From positions 31,812-95,811 of the forward strand of contig NZ_VIKW01000022.1 in assembly GCF_009711975.1 (NCBI RefSeq): a stretch of 64,000 bases of DNA. The letters run 5' to 3'. A model generated the notes under the pieces. The model worked only from the letters and a program-made list of their open reading frames with translations, was not told the DNA's origin and searched no databases. The position numbers were made by a program, and so were the translations under genes. This DNA is from Anabaena sp. UHCC 0204. Lineage in GTDB: Bacteria > Cyanobacteriota > Cyanobacteriia > Cyanobacteriales > Nostocaceae. Positions 17,383 through 27,580 of the stretch are shown in pieces; the stretch's first letter is position 1; each line of letters opens with the position of its first letter.

Positions 17383-19140
17383 ATGAACGCTACACAAGAA
17401 CAACTAAAACTAAAATTAACACAGGCTTTAGTGGCTGCTTTTGGTACAGATTATACCAATACAGATCCAATTTTGGTTTCTGCCAGTAATCCTAAATTTG
17501 GTGATTATCAGGCTAATGTGGCTTTATCACTGAGTAAAAAGTTAGGAAAGCAACCCCGAATCATTGCTACTGAAATTGTCAATAACCTAGATGTATCTGA
17601 TATTTGTGAACCTCCAGAAATCGCTGGGCCTGGTTTTATTAACCTCAAATTACAAACATCTTATCTAGAAGCGCAACTCAACGCCATTCAAGCAGATTCT
17701 AGATTGGGAATACCCACAGCGACAACTCCCCAAAAGCAAATTGTTGATTTTTCTAGTCCGAATATTGCCAAAGAAATGCACGTTGGACATTTACGTTCGA
17801 CAATTATTGGTGATTCCATTGCCCGGATTTTAGAATTTTGTGGCCATGCTGTTTTGCGGTTAAATCATGTGGGTGATTGGGGTACGCAATTTGGGATGTT
17901 AATTACCTATTTACGGGAAGTTTATCCAGAAGCACTCACCACCGCAAATGCTTTAGATATTGGAGATTTAGTGAGTTTTTACCGCAAAGCTAAACAGCGG
18001 TTTGATGAAGATCCGATTTTTCAAGAAACTTCCCGTCAAGAAGTTGTAAGATTACAAGCTGGTGCGGAAGATACACTTCATGCTTGGAAACTTTTATGTG
18101 AACAATCTCGACAAGAATTTCAAATCATTTATGATTTACTAAATGTCGAATTAGTAGAAAGAGGTGAATCTTTTTATAATCCTTTATTACCAAAAGTTGT
18201 CGCAGATTTAGAAACAACGGGATTACTAGAAGAAAACCAAGGGGCAAAATGTGTTTTTTTAGATGGTTTTACGAATAGAGAAGGTAATCCTTTACCTTTA
18301 ATTGTCCAAAAAACTGACGGTGGTTATAATTATGCAACTACAGATTTAGCAGCCCTCCGTTATCGGATTCAAGAAGATAAAGCCAAGCGGATAGTTTATG
18401 TTACAGACGAAGGACAATCTAATCACTTTTCCCAATTTTTCCAAGTAGCAAGAAAAGCAAATTGGATACCGGAAGATGTGGAATTAGTTCATGTTCCTTT
18501 TGGGTTAGTGTTAGGTGAAGATGGCAAAAAATTTAAAACTCGTTCTGGGGATACTGTGCGGTTGCGAGATTTGTTAGATGAAGCCATTAACCGCGCTCGT
18601 GCAGACATAGAAAGTAGATTAAAAGAAGATGAACGAGTCGAAACAGAAGAATTTATTCAAAATGTCGCGGAAGTTGTCGGGATTAGTGCGGTTAAATATG
18701 CTGATTTAAGCCAAAATCGCACCAGTAGCTATGTCTTTAGTTATGACAAAATGTTATCTCTCAAAGGCAATACAGCCCCTTATCTTCTCTATGCTTATGT
18801 GAGAATTCAAGGTATTAGTCGTCAAGGAAATATTGATTTTACCAACTTGGGAATAAACCGCCAAATCTTACTGAAGGAAGATGCAGAATTAACTTTAGCA
18901 AAACATCTTTTACAACTTGATGAAGTTATTAAAGAAGTAGAACAAGATTTATTACCAAATCGTTTGTGTGATTATTTGTATCAACTCAGCGATAAGTTTA
19001 ATAAGTTCTATGAAAATTGTCCTGTTCTCAAATCTGAAGAACCTGCTAGAACTTCACGGTTAATGTTATGTGATTTAACTGCAAAAACTCTCAAGTTGGG
19101 ATTATCTTTGTTGGGAATTAAGGTTTTAGAAAGGATGTAA
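17383..19140 (+). CDS. argS: Arginyl-tRNA synthetase
   Basis: A 585-residue class I synthetase that charges tRNA-Arg with arginine. The N-terminal add-1 domain (~1-115) is followed by [21 protein letters not shown], containing the HIGH equivalent HVGH at 133-136. Further on come the ArgRS pattern [17 protein letters not shown] and [12 protein letters not shown] in place of KMSKS, as usual for many ArgRS. The C-terminal anticodon-binding helices ([11 protein letters not shown]) end the protein at the expected length. No arginine-responsive leader was recognised upstream; instead there is a nested repeat element. Confidence 0.96.
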   Translation: MNATQEQLKLKLTQALVAAFGTDYTNTDPILVSASNPKFGDYQANVALSLSKKLGKQPRIIATEIVNNLDVSDICEPPEIAGPGFINLKLQTSYLEAQLNAIQADSRLGIPTATTPQKQIVDFSSPNIAKEMHVGHLRSTIIGDSIARILEFCGHAVLRLNHVGDWGTQFGMLITYLREVYPEALTTANALDIGDLVSFYRKAKQRFDEDPIFQETSRQEVVRLQAGAEDTLHAWKLLCEQSRQEFQIIYDLLNVELVERGESFYNPLLPKVVADLETTGLLEENQGAKCVFLDGFTNREGNPLPLIVQKTDGGYNYATTDLAALRYRIQEDKAKRIVYVTDEGQSNHFSQFFQVARKANWIPEDVELVHVPFGLVLGEDGKKFKTRSGDTVRLRDLLDEAINRARADIESRLKEDERVETEEFIQNVAEVVGISAVKYADLSQNRTSSYVFSYDKMLSLKGNTAPYLLYAYVRIQGISRQGNIDFTNLGINRQILLKEDAELTLAKHLLQLDEVIKEVEQDLLPNRLCDYLYQLSDKFNKFYENCPVLKSEEPARTSRLMLCDLTAKTLKLGLSLLGIKVLERM

Positions 19141-19563
19141 AAATTCAATTATTTACGTTGACTTAGTTACTCTCGTTCCCTGTCTATGACAGGGAATAAA
19201 TTATATAGGCTCTGCCTTAATGCTATCATTACTTCAGAATTAATCCAGAGAATAAATTCTCTGTCTAAAAGCTCAAGTCGGTTAAAACCGACTAAGTCGA
19301 ACGGACTAAATAATTCCAGGTTTGTAGTGAGGACTTTAGTCCTCATTTAAGGGCTGAAGCCCTTACTACCAAATCATCTCAATATTTTTTACATTACTTA
19401 ATCTAAGTTGATTTATTTTTGTCTAATTACTTATATATATTATAAATGAGAGCGATCGCTCATTAGAAACAATATTCCAAGCATTCGGACGATAAATTAT
19501 CGGTTTTTTCCCAAGTTTATGCTCCGAATGCTGATGCTTCCATCTTCCGTCAGGGATACGCCC
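19141..19563. other. Gene-free gap holding several repeat hairpins
   Basis: No coding region seen. It contains a perfect 9-bp stem with a 3-base loop at 19176-19196 (TTCCCTGTC arm) just after argS. A family D double hairpin lies at 19321-19371 and a HIP1-type GCGATCGC near 19452. A diverged family C element (19479-19567) has a right end that runs into the stop codon of the following minus-strand gene. Confidence 0.7.
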
Positions 19564-20739
19564 CTACTCATTTAGGATTGCTATATTTGGCAAAGTTACT
19601 GTAAAAGTTGAACCTACTCCCACTTGACTATTAACTGTGATTTCACCACCATGTGCATCAACACATTGTTTGACAATAGTTAATCCCAAACCACTACCAG
19701 CAATTATGCCGACATTTTCTCCGCGATAAAATGGTTGAAATAGTTGTTTTTGGTCTTCTTCTGTAATCCCAATTCCCTGATCTTGAAATCTCAAAATTAC
19801 AGATTTTTCTTGTTTACTTAATTCAAAAAAGATTGTACCACCGGGAAGTGAATATTTAATAGCATTATTGAGTAAATTACCAACAATATGCTTTAATAGA
19901 GTTTCATCTCCCCAAAACTGAAAATAATTATCAGAACTTGTAAAAATTAAATTCAAGTCTTTTTCTTGGGCAGATAATTGAGCTTGTTCTGTTAATTCAT
20001 AACATAAGTTTTCTAAATAAATTATCTGTGGTTGGTAGGATAATTGACCTGCATCAGCTTGACCAATTAACGAGGCTTCATCTAATAAATGTGAGACATT
20101 TTTAATGGCTGTGCGAATGAGTTGCAAATGATTAATTTTTCTATCACTTGTCAATCCTTCATTATGCTTTTGGAGTAATCCAGCCGCTAGGAGAATGGTG
20201 TTTAAAGGATTACGAATATCATGGGAAAGCATGGAAACAAATTCAGATTTAAACTGATTTATTTCCTGGGCTTTTAATAGTTCCGCCGTTCTTTCTTCAA
20301 CTTTGGTTTCTAATGTTTGATTGACTGTTCGTAATTGTTCTAAAACCTGCTTGCGTTCTATAGCATATCGTACGGAACGCACTAATGTATCTGGATTTAC
20401 TTGTCTTTTAACTAGGTAATCTTGCGCTCCTTGTCTGACAGCTTCAATGGCTAGTTCTTGATCATTTGTGTTAGTGAGAACTATGATAGGAGTGCTAGGA
20501 TTTTGCTCCATTAACTGTGGGATAGAAGATAATCCTTGACTATCAGGAAGAGTCAAATCTAACAAAATTACATCATAATTTTCGCTGTTTAATTTGTTAA
20601 TTCCGTCTCGTAGTCTTTGGACATGAACTAAACTAAATTCTTGAGCTTGAGCTTGTTTGATAAACTCTTGTAATAGCCTAGCTTCTGCTAAGTTATCTTC
20701 AATTAATAGGATTTTTAATGAGTAGGTCGCAGCCATCAT
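19564..20739 (-). CDS. Hybrid response regulator/histidine kinase (REC-HisKA-HATPase)
   Basis: A receiver domain comes first (KILLIEDN, phospho-acceptor region DVILLDLTLPDSQG, then IIVLTNTNDQ and YLVKRQ). A coiled linker of ~30 residues follows, then a HisKA domain with EFVSMLSHDIRNPLNTI and an HATPase domain with N box NLLNNAIKYS and G boxes DQGIGI and GSGLGLTIV. It would receive a phosphoryl group at the N-terminus and control its own kinase output. I chose ATG 20739; a longer frame from TTG 20790 lacks a ribosome site. It lies downstream of the phytochrome and Rcp1-like genes in the same direction and is probably part of that signalling unit. Confidence 0.85.
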   Translation of the reverse strand: MMAATYSLKILLIEDNLAEARLLQEFIKQAQAQEFSLVHVQRLRDGINKLNSENYDVILLDLTLPDSQGLSSIPQLMEQNPSTPIIVLTNTNDQELAIEAVRQGAQDYLVKRQVNPDTLVRSVRYAIERKQVLEQLRTVNQTLETKVEERTAELLKAQEINQFKSEFVSMLSHDIRNPLNTILLAAGLLQKHNEGLTSDRKINHLQLIRTAIKNVSHLLDEASLIGQADAGQLSYQPQIIYLENLCYELTEQAQLSAQEKDLNLIFTSSDNYFQFWGDETLLKHIVGNLLNNAIKYSLPGGTIFFELSKQEKSVILRFQDQGIGITEEDQKQLFQPFYRGENVGIIAGSGLGLTIVKQCVDAHGGEITVNSQVGVGSTFTVTLPNIAILNE

Positions 20740-20813
20740 TTCTTGGTTTGACCTCTTGCGAGTGCGGTAAATTTTTGTCTGGTTCTCCAAGGGTATATTG
20801 AATATTTATCTTT

Positions 20814-21260
20814 TTATTCTAACGGTAAAGTTGCGGTAGAAAACCAAAATTCTTCAATCCCTTTGATGATTTGGAATAGCTGACTGAGGTTACGAGATTT
20901 GGTGATGTAACAGTTGGCGTGTAAGTCATAACTATGGAAAATATCATCTTGATTTTTCGAGGTTGTCAATATGACGACGGGAATACGTTTTAATTGTGGA
21001 TCAGCTTTAATTTCTGCTAATACTTCCCGTCCATCTTTTCTCGGTAAATTCAAATCCAATAATATCAAGTCAGGACGTGGTGCATCTGCATATTCTCCTT
21101 CTTTACGAAGATAAGCCATAGCGTCTACACCATCCCTAACTGTCACTACTTGATGAGGTAATGAACTGCTTTTTAATGCTTCTTGAATAAGACGAACATC
21201 AGCTTTATTGTCCTCCACTAAAAAGATTGTTTTGTGAGTTTCTGCCATTTCGATGCTCAT
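20814..21260 (-). CDS. rcp1: Rcp1-like response regulator
   Basis: A single receiver domain of ~148 residues with [17 protein letters not shown], phospho-acceptor Asp in [18 protein letters not shown], and [13 protein letters not shown], the extended pattern of cyanobacterial Rcp1. Rcp1 is phosphorylated by the phytochrome kinase Cph1. No output domain is present. ATG 21260 is preceded at 8 bases by AGAGG and is preferred over a GTG six bases earlier. The start lies inside the 3' end of the phytochrome gene (56-base overlap), implying translational coupling. Confidence 0.9.
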   Translation of the reverse strand: MSIEMAETHKTIFLVEDNKADVRLIQEALKSSSLPHQVVTVRDGVDAMAYLRKEGEYADAPRPDLILLDLNLPRKDGREVLAEIKADPQLKRIPVVILTTSKNQDDIFHSYDLHANCYITKSRNLSQLFQIIKGIEEFWFSTATLPLE

Positions 21261-23514
21261 TATCACGGCCTCTGACGGGAATCGTAAAGTAGAAAGTAGC
21301 GCCCTGACCGAGTTGTGACTCTACCCAGATCCGCCCTCGATGACATTCGAGGATTTTTTTACAAATAGCCAAACCCATTCCTGTACCGGGATATTCATCT
21401 CTGGTGTGTAGACGTTGAAAGATGATAAAAATGCGATCGCTAAATTGTGGATCTATACCAATTCCGTTATCTCGAACAGAGAATAACCATTCATCTTCTA
21501 ATCTTTCCGCTGCGATATGAATTTTTGGTGGTTGACTACTGCGGAACTTGATAGCGTTACCAATGAGGTTCAAAAATAGCTGGATTAATTGTGTACCATC
21601 AGCCATGACGGTAGGTAAGGGATCATAGGTAATGGTTGCGCCGGTTTCAGCAATGCGTTGACGTAAATTGCTCACAGCCCGATCTAAAGCTTTTTCAACT
21701 TCTATGACTTGAAAAGCAACTCCTAATGTATCTACTTTGGAATATGCAAGTACGTCATCAATCAACGTCTGCATTAAACTTACGCCTTCAACCACATAAC
21801 CAATAAACTCTTTTCCATCCTCATCGAGTGCTGCTTCATAGCGCATTTCCAACAGTTGCACATAATTGGCTACTTGATTTAGTGGTTCTTGCAAATCATG
21901 AGAAGCGACATAGGCAAACTTTTTCAATTCTGCGTTAGAACGTTCTAAATCCTGTGCTAATTGTGCTAATTCATCAGCTTGACGTAAGACAATATTGATG
22001 ATTGTTTTGCGTAGTTCTAATGCAGCTTTAATTTCTACAGATTGCCAAGGTAAAGATGTTAGTTGAACTATTTCTTTCCATAATTCAAATGATTGCCGTG
22101 GAGACAGCCGGACATTGTCTCCCGATTGATTTACAGAAAAAGCTTGATGGGGATTTCCACCCCAATTTACAGTTTGAATTACTTCAGGTCGAAACCACAA
22201 TACATAATTTTGCTCGGAAATGGGAATAGCTAATAAACCACTGGCAACATTTTTAAAACTAATCGCATCTGGATAAATCTTCGGCAAAGAGTCTGTATAA
22301 AAAACCTCATTTTCGACATTATTTTTCAACCATTCTACTAAAAAATTCAGTTCTTCTTCTTTAGGAGTATTGCCAATCAGGGTATACTTACCACCCAGAT
22401 ATATTGCTGCTCCTTGAGCATTTGTTAAATCTAGAATATTTGGTTGATTTCTGACTAAACCATCAATAAAGTCTTCTTCTTGAGACATATATTCAACCAA
22501 TGATGATTGAATTTGTTTCAAATTCATCCGATAATCATAGTCTTCTGTTTCTTCTCTGGCGGAAATTTCTGCAAAGATGACTCTGCCTAAAAATTCACAG
22601 GCTTTCCGTAATTCATAGGAAACAAATTTTGGTGATTGATGATGACAAGCAATTAAACCCCAAAGTTTTTTGTCTTTAATTAAGGAGATTGTTAAAGATG
22701 CGCCCACACCCATATTATGTAAATATTCTATATGACAAGGGGCAGCATTTCTGAGAATTGAATTAGTTAAATCAATGGGTTTTCCCGTGAATGGATTAAC
22801 TTTGGGAAAAAGCTCTACTGATGATTGAAAGTTGGTATCGGGAATAATCCTAATGGAGTTTTCTAGAAATAATTTTCGCGCTGGCCGGGGAATATCTGAC
22901 TCTGGATAATGTAACCCTAAATAAGGTTCTAAACCATCTATTTTTTCTTCAGCAATCACAGAACCATGGCCATCATCACCAAATTTATATAACATTACTC
23001 TGTCAAATCCTGTCATTTTTCGGATTTCTTGGACAATGATTCGACTAAAGTCAGCTAAATTTCTATTTTGCTCTAAGCGGTTAATTGAAGCTTTGGCTAA
23101 ATGATAAAAACTTAAAAAAGGAATATTTTCTTGGGTAGTAGTAGGTTCTAATTCTAGGATTAAAAAACCTTCAGGATTGCGATGAAAAACAGCATCAAAT
23201 ACTGTATATTCATCTCCTTTTTTTCTAATCCAGATTTTTGTAGGGTTAATAAAATCTAGATTTTCTTCTGACAACCAAAATTTAATTTTTTGAATTTGGT
23301 AAGGATCTAATAAATCTTCTAACTCCTGTTGCACCATATCTTCGGGAGATATGCCAAAGGTGTTAGAAGCATTTTTACTGACTTGTAATATTTGTAAATC
23401 TGGCTCTTGTAATACTAATAAAATCCCATGAGGTTGAATCTCACTAGCCAGATGTATTGCTGCTTCTTTTAAGCTAGTGATATTAATATGCTGCTGCTTT
23501 AGATTGATATTCAT
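21205..23514 (-). CDS. Cph1-type phytochrome (PAS-GAF-PHY histidine kinase)
   Basis: A 769-residue red/far-red photoreceptor kinase. PAS and GAF domains occupy ~20-320: the GAF has [11 protein letters not shown] with Asp207 and the chromophore-binding Cys260 in [10 protein letters not shown], matching positions in Synechocystis Cph1. The PHY tongue motif SPRQSF is at ~471-476. The kinase core has its H box at [13 protein letters not shown] (His539), then [11 protein letters not shown] and [11 protein letters not shown]. With Cys in the GAF and none near the N-terminus, it should bind phycocyanobilin. The ATG is preceded by GGAGGAG. It is the first gene of a light-signalling unit with two downstream regulators. 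Confidence 0.93.
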   Translation of the reverse strand: MNINLKQQHINITSLKEAAIHLASEIQPHGILLVLQEPDLQILQVSKNASNTFGISPEDMVQQELEDLLDPYQIQKIKFWLSEENLDFINPTKIWIRKKGDEYTVFDAVFHRNPEGFLILELEPTTTQENIPFLSFYHLAKASINRLEQNRNLADFSRIIVQEIRKMTGFDRVMLYKFGDDGHGSVIAEEKIDGLEPYLGLHYPESDIPRPARKLFLENSIRIIPDTNFQSSVELFPKVNPFTGKPIDLTNSILRNAAPCHIEYLHNMGVGASLTISLIKDKKLWGLIACHHQSPKFVSYELRKACEFLGRVIFAEISAREETEDYDYRMNLKQIQSSLVEYMSQEEDFIDGLVRNQPNILDLTNAQGAAIYLGGKYTLIGNTPKEEELNFLVEWLKNNVENEVFYTDSLPKIYPDAISFKNVASGLLAIPISEQNYVLWFRPEVIQTVNWGGNPHQAFSVNQSGDNVRLSPRQSFELWKEIVQLTSLPWQSVEIKAALELRKTIINIVLRQADELAQLAQDLERSNAELKKFAYVASHDLQEPLNQVANYVQLLEMRYEAALDEDGKEFIGYVVEGVSLMQTLIDDVLAYSKVDTLGVAFQVIEVEKALDRAVSNLRQRIAETGATITYDPLPTVMADGTQLIQLFLNLIGNAIKFRSSQPPKIHIAAERLEDEWLFSVRDNGIGIDPQFSDRIFIIFQRLHTRDEYPGTGMGLAICKKILECHRGRIWVESQLGQGATFYFTIPVRGRDNEHRNGRNSQNNLFSGGQ

Positions 23515-23765
23515 AACGCTTCTCCTCCATAATTTGGGAGTATAAAAAATATGTAGATTTAATCTGGTTTTTCACATCTATAAAAATATTCTTTGATTTA
23601 GTACCATTAATGGTGGCAAAGCTTGTTGTTATAGTTGCTCTTACCTGCTATTCTTACACAATTTAACAGTTACTTACGTAAACTACTGATAAGAAATGTA
23701 AAAAGTAACATGATTAAAGCTATAAAATTTGTGTATATATATTAAGAAAAATATTTTAATTTAAA

Positions 23766-25259
23766 TCAAATCCAAGAACTAAACCACATCCGCATTCTAT
23801 AACCGTCAGGAGAGATGGGTAAACCGAGATAAATAGGCATCCAGACAATAAAAGCAGCGATAATTATAAAAGTTATAGTTACACCGACAAACCGCAATGT
23901 CCGATCATAACTAAGCAGACATTGATCAACAAACCAGGCGATCGCTATAAATGTAAAAACAACCGCAGACATATAATGATAGATAAAAACACATCTTGTC
24001 ACCTTCACCCAAGGTAATAAATTAGCCCCATAATTGATCACTAAAAATAAACCAATCCAAGTATCCACGCTGAGATTTTTGGGTATATATAAAAGCTTTT
24101 TTTCTATCCCTGGGAAGATGATTTTCATAATCACCATCCCCATTAAAAATATCATAGCAGCCAAACCAAACCACCATAAAAAAGGATTTCCCATGGCATG
24201 AACATCATAAACTACTTTACCAGCACCACTAGGTAAAGGAGGTCCAAATACAGGTAAGGAATCATTAATACTTTGAGTAGTTTGATAATAATAAGCCATT
24301 GGCCGAGTTAACAATGGCCATTTGTACCATGCTGCACAATAAGGATGAATATTAGAACTATTACCACCTAATTGGAGATGAAATTGTAAAATTTGTTTGT
24401 GAACTTCAATAAATCCATATCTTTGATCAAGTTGAAGATGAGGAATCCAAATCAGACTATAAACAACTATAGGAATAATGCCTAAATAGGCAAACATTTG
24501 CCAAATATTTAGTTGTGTCAGGTTTAGCAATGGTGTTTTTATAGTAATATTTGGGGAATTCCGAGAATGATTAAAAAAACGCAAATAAGAAAATAAAGGA
24601 ACGCGCGATTTCAGATCAAAAGATTGTAGCCAGCGAATTATCCAAGCTGTTATCCATAGACTATAAGCACCACTTAAAAACCATAAACCATTCCATTTAG
24701 TGCCAATAGAAGCGCCAAAACTGATCCCCGAAATAATTAATAAAAACCACCGTTTATGCTTTGGCTTTTCTAATGCTAATAATAATAACCATTGTCCTAG
24801 TAACCCAAAAATAACTATATAAATATTGCTGAGAGCATAACGAGATTCTACCAAAAATAGACCATCACAAGCTGTAAAAAAACCTGCCAATAAAGCAAAA
24901 CGATGACGATAACTAATCTGATAACTTAATAAAGTAACTACTACAGGAATAAATGAGCCAGTCAGGGCATTTACCCAACGATAACTCCAAGGAGATAATA
25001 AAGAACCAGTTAAACTATTGACGATATCTTTATTTATGGGAATATAATTACTAATCCAAATCCCCAACCCAATCAAATATTGACTTAGGGGAGGATGGGC
25101 ATTAAAAAATGGTGTATTTGTCAGATAATTATTACCAAATTTAGCAAAATAAACTTCATCAAATACTAAAGTATTAAATCTGTCCAATCCCCAAAAACGT
25201 AGGCTGAGTGAAAGCAGAAATATTCCCATTATTCCTAATCGAAACCAAGTTTTTTTCAT
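23766..25259 (-). CDS. PMT-family phospholipid-linked glycosyltransferase
   Basis: A 497-residue integral membrane protein with many hydrophobic helices. The first extracytoplasmic loop carries FNTLVFDEVYFAKFGNNYL, with the DE pair of the protein O-mannosyltransferase (GT39/PMT) fold, followed by NAHPPLSQYLIGLG. A later loop has GNPFLWWFGLAA and the conserved C-terminal helices. Such enzymes transfer a sugar from a lipid-phosphate carrier to protein or lipid outside the plasma membrane; donor and acceptor are unknown here. The start follows the homologous pattern MKKTWFRLG. The gene stands alone, divergent from 25475. Confidence 0.83.
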   Translation of the reverse strand: MKKTWFRLGIMGIFLLSLSLRFWGLDRFNTLVFDEVYFAKFGNNYLTNTPFFNAHPPLSQYLIGLGIWISNYIPINKDIVNSLTGSLLSPWSYRWVNALTGSFIPVVVTLLSYQISYRHRFALLAGFFTACDGLFLVESRYALSNIYIVIFGLLGQWLLLLALEKPKHKRWFLLIISGISFGASIGTKWNGLWFLSGAYSLWITAWIIRWLQSFDLKSRVPLFSYLRFFNHSRNSPNITIKTPLLNLTQLNIWQMFAYLGIIPIVVYSLIWIPHLQLDQRYGFIEVHKQILQFHLQLGGNSSNIHPYCAAWYKWPLLTRPMAYYYQTTQSINDSLPVFGPPLPSGAGKVVYDVHAMGNPFLWWFGLAAMIFLMGMVIMKIIFPGIEKKLLYIPKNLSVDTWIGLFLVINYGANLLPWVKVTRCVFIYHYMSAVVFTFIAIAWFVDQCLLSYDRTLRFVGVTITFIIIAAFIVWMPIYLGLPISPDGYRMRMWFSSWI

Positions 25260-25474
25260 AACTTATTGTGGTGTTTTTGGGGAAATAGCCGGAGTGTCAT
25301 CCCATAATACTGAATTTTTCCTCTTAATGATGCCATATCTAGCGCCGCGCGGCAAAAATAACCCAGAAGATTTTTGCACGGTGTTCTCCTCAACTGTCTT
25401 ATTGAACTAATCTATTGGTATTTGTTCACAAATGCAGAATAATAGTTGTAATACAGTAAAAAGCTTAATTTACC

Positions 25475-25879
25475 ATGTCACAATTAGAACGACTACGAAA
25501 AATGGCTGAAGATGAACTGACGGAGTATAGCACTGATGCCCGCAAAATGGAAAAACTGCGCCGTAAAATCGGTTTATCAGTATCATTGGCGGAACAGCGA
25601 CAAATAAAAGCTGCATTATTAGACACAATGCAGTATAGTAAAATTGCAGAAATTGTGGAAGAGCAAAGACAAGCCGTATCATTGCCTTTTTGGGGGATTG
25701 CTGGTTTAGGTTTGCTGTTTGGGATTTCTCTGAATCAACCTATATGCTTATTAGCAGCGATCGCCGGAACTGTAGCAGCCTTTAAAATTCAAAAATGGGG
25801 TTGGCAATTGCAGGCAAATCGTCTATTATTACGCACATTAGAAGATATTGAAATCCGTATTTCTCAACCGAAAAGTTAA
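25475..25879 (+). CDS. Small membrane protein of unknown function
   Basis: A 134-residue protein. The first ~70 residues are charged and helical, then two hydrophobic segments at about 71-85 and 89-107 make a hairpin, and a basic/acidic tail follows. I recognise no family. It is followed after 32 bases by the TerB-like gene, whose ribosome site lies in the gap, so the two are probably co-transcribed. The 215 bases upstream hold only promoter-like AT-rich sequence. Confidence 0.6.
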   Translation: MSQLERLRKMAEDELTEYSTDARKMEKLRRKIGLSVSLAEQRQIKAALLDTMQYSKIAEIVEEQRQAVSLPFWGIAGLGLLFGISLNQPICLLAAIAGTVAAFKIQKWGWQLQANRLLLRTLEDIEIRISQPKS

Positions 25880-25911
25880 ATAAAAATAGAGACATTGAGG
25901 AGATAGAAATT

Positions 25912-26970
25912 ATGACAAAGTATGATTACATTTTTAAATCGCCAGAGATCATAGAAGAATCATTAAATCAAGAAGAAGCGGTTGCGGCTATTGCGGTAAT
26001 TACAACAATAGTTGATTCTGGAATTGAAGATATAGATGCGGAAAGTTTAGCTGATATTCTCTGGGAATTCGAGATTTTTGACGAATATTCCGAAGAAGAA
26101 ATGTTAGAAACTATTGATAGACTCATAGAAATTGCTGAAAAGACCGGACTAGGAGCTTTATTTAATGCTGCTAATGCTGGTATTTCTGATGAAGTAGTGT
26201 TAGATGGTTTTGCGGCTGGAGTAATTATGCTTTTAGAAGCTGAGGATCTAATTATTCCCGCAGACAAAAAACCTTATTTAAAAGAACTACAAATAGCTTT
26301 AGAATTAGAAGATGAGGAAGCCGAAGAAATTGTCAAAGAAGTAATAGCTGCAATTGAAGCCGGAGATGAGCAAGAATATATAGATGAAGAATATGAACCA
26401 GTCATATTTAATGAATCTGGTGAACAAATTTATCAATCACCATTTGGTAATTTTACAGTTCCTATTCCTCTTGATTCCGAAGCTGGGGGGAGAATTCAAA
26501 GTCAAGAAGGAATGGTTGGCTTTTCTGATGATTTAGGAACTTTACTAAGAATTGATTATTATCCTCTCTCTCCAGAACAGATTGATGATATAGAATTTCA
26601 AGGAGAGGAAACATATTTCCATCAAATTCTTGTAGATAAATATGTTCCCCAGGCAATTATTTCTAATGTCCCTGGTGCTGAAGTCAAGTATACAGAATAT
26701 TTACAAGATAGCTTAGAAAGATATTATTATGTATTAGTTGATATGCCCAAAGGATCAACAATTTCCAAACATGAAAATAATGGTAATGGCATTAGATTAG
26801 ATGCTTATCGAGGATTACTATCCTTTGTCAATAGCGAATGTTTATATATAGTCAGTAGCCAACGCAGTTTTTTAAATGGTGAAACTCCTAGTTCTGTCAA
26901 AGAAGAAGCCGAGAAAATTAAGCAAACGATTTTAGCTTTTGTGAAAACTATCGAGTTTACAGAAATTTAA
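25912..26970 (+). CDS. Acidic TerB-like protein
   Basis: A 352-residue, strongly acidic soluble protein. The first ~145 residues are all-helical with a repeated EE-rich pattern (YSEEEMLETIDRL, ISDEVVLDGFAAGVIML, LELEDEEAEEIVKEV) resembling the TerB fold of cyanobacterial tellurite-resistance-like proteins. The C-terminal ~200 residues form a separate mixed domain (SPFGNFTVPIP through CLYIVSSQRSFLNGE) that I do not recognise. AGGAG lies 9 bases before ATG 25912. Tellurite resistance itself is not implied; the family is loosely linked to stress and metal sensing. Confidence 0.65.
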   Translation: MTKYDYIFKSPEIIEESLNQEEAVAAIAVITTIVDSGIEDIDAESLADILWEFEIFDEYSEEEMLETIDRLIEIAEKTGLGALFNAANAGISDEVVLDGFAAGVIMLLEAEDLIIPADKKPYLKELQIALELEDEEAEEIVKEVIAAIEAGDEQEYIDEEYEPVIFNESGEQIYQSPFGNFTVPIPLDSEAGGRIQSQEGMVGFSDDLGTLLRIDYYPLSPEQIDDIEFQGEETYFHQILVDKYVPQAIISNVPGAEVKYTEYLQDSLERYYYVLVDMPKGSTISKHENNGNGIRLDAYRGLLSFVNSECLYIVSSQRSFLNGETPSSVKEEAEKIKQTILAFVKTIEFTEI

Positions 26971-27047
26971 ATTTTCCATATTAGCGATCGCACAGGACAA
27001 AATTGCGGGAAACTAACAACAGGTCTATTGAAGATAAGGAGAATCTC

Positions 27048-27404
27048 ATGGCTTGGACTAAAGTTTTAACAGTTGATGCACTTGCTGCTGGTGCGAGAGA
27101 AGTAGTCAAAGTAGGCGATCGCAAAATCCTACTCCTCAACCACGAAAATAAACTTTACGCTGTAGATAATACCTGCCCTCACCTCAAACTGTCCTTAACA
27201 AAAGGGAAAATTGAAAATGGGGCGATCGTTTGTTCTTTCCATCGCAGTGCTTTTGACTTAAGTAATGGGGAAGTAAAAACCTGGTGTCCCTTTCCACCAG
27301 TAGTAGGTAAATTATTGGGAAAGGTTTCCCCAGAAAAAACCCTACCTGTCTATCCCCTGAAAGTGGAAGAAGGTAACATCTTGATTGATGTACCAGCAGC
27401 ATAG
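27048..27404 (+). CDS. Rieske [2Fe-2S] ferredoxin-like protein
   Basis: A 118-residue single-domain Rieske protein. The cluster ligands are in CPHLKLSLTKG (Cys-x-His) and CSFHRSAFDLSNG (Cys-x2-His), with the normal ~16-residue spacing, so it should carry an electron-transfer cluster. There is no membrane anchor or oxygenase domain, hence it is a soluble ferredoxin-type partner rather than a cytochrome b6f subunit. ATG 27048 with AAGGAG six bases upstream is the better start; a longer frame begins at a TTG 45 bases earlier. The electron partner is not evident from the neighbours. Confidence 0.88.
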   Translation: MAWTKVLTVDALAAGAREVVKVGDRKILLLNHENKLYAVDNTCPHLKLSLTKGKIENGAIVCSFHRSAFDLSNGEVKTWCPFPPVVGKLLGKVSPEKTLPVYPLKVEEGNILIDVPAA

Positions 27405-27580
27405 AAGTTAATTAATATATAGCGGTTGGGTGAAAATCCAATCGCTGCTACATTGTCAGCATCAGGTGGTTATCGAGTTTCGACTACGCTCAACTACCGC
27501 GAAGTCGGGGATCTGAACCTATAATTGGTATATCCCATCATAAAGTTTTTTCAATTCCCCTTCTGGGAAATTATTTGATT

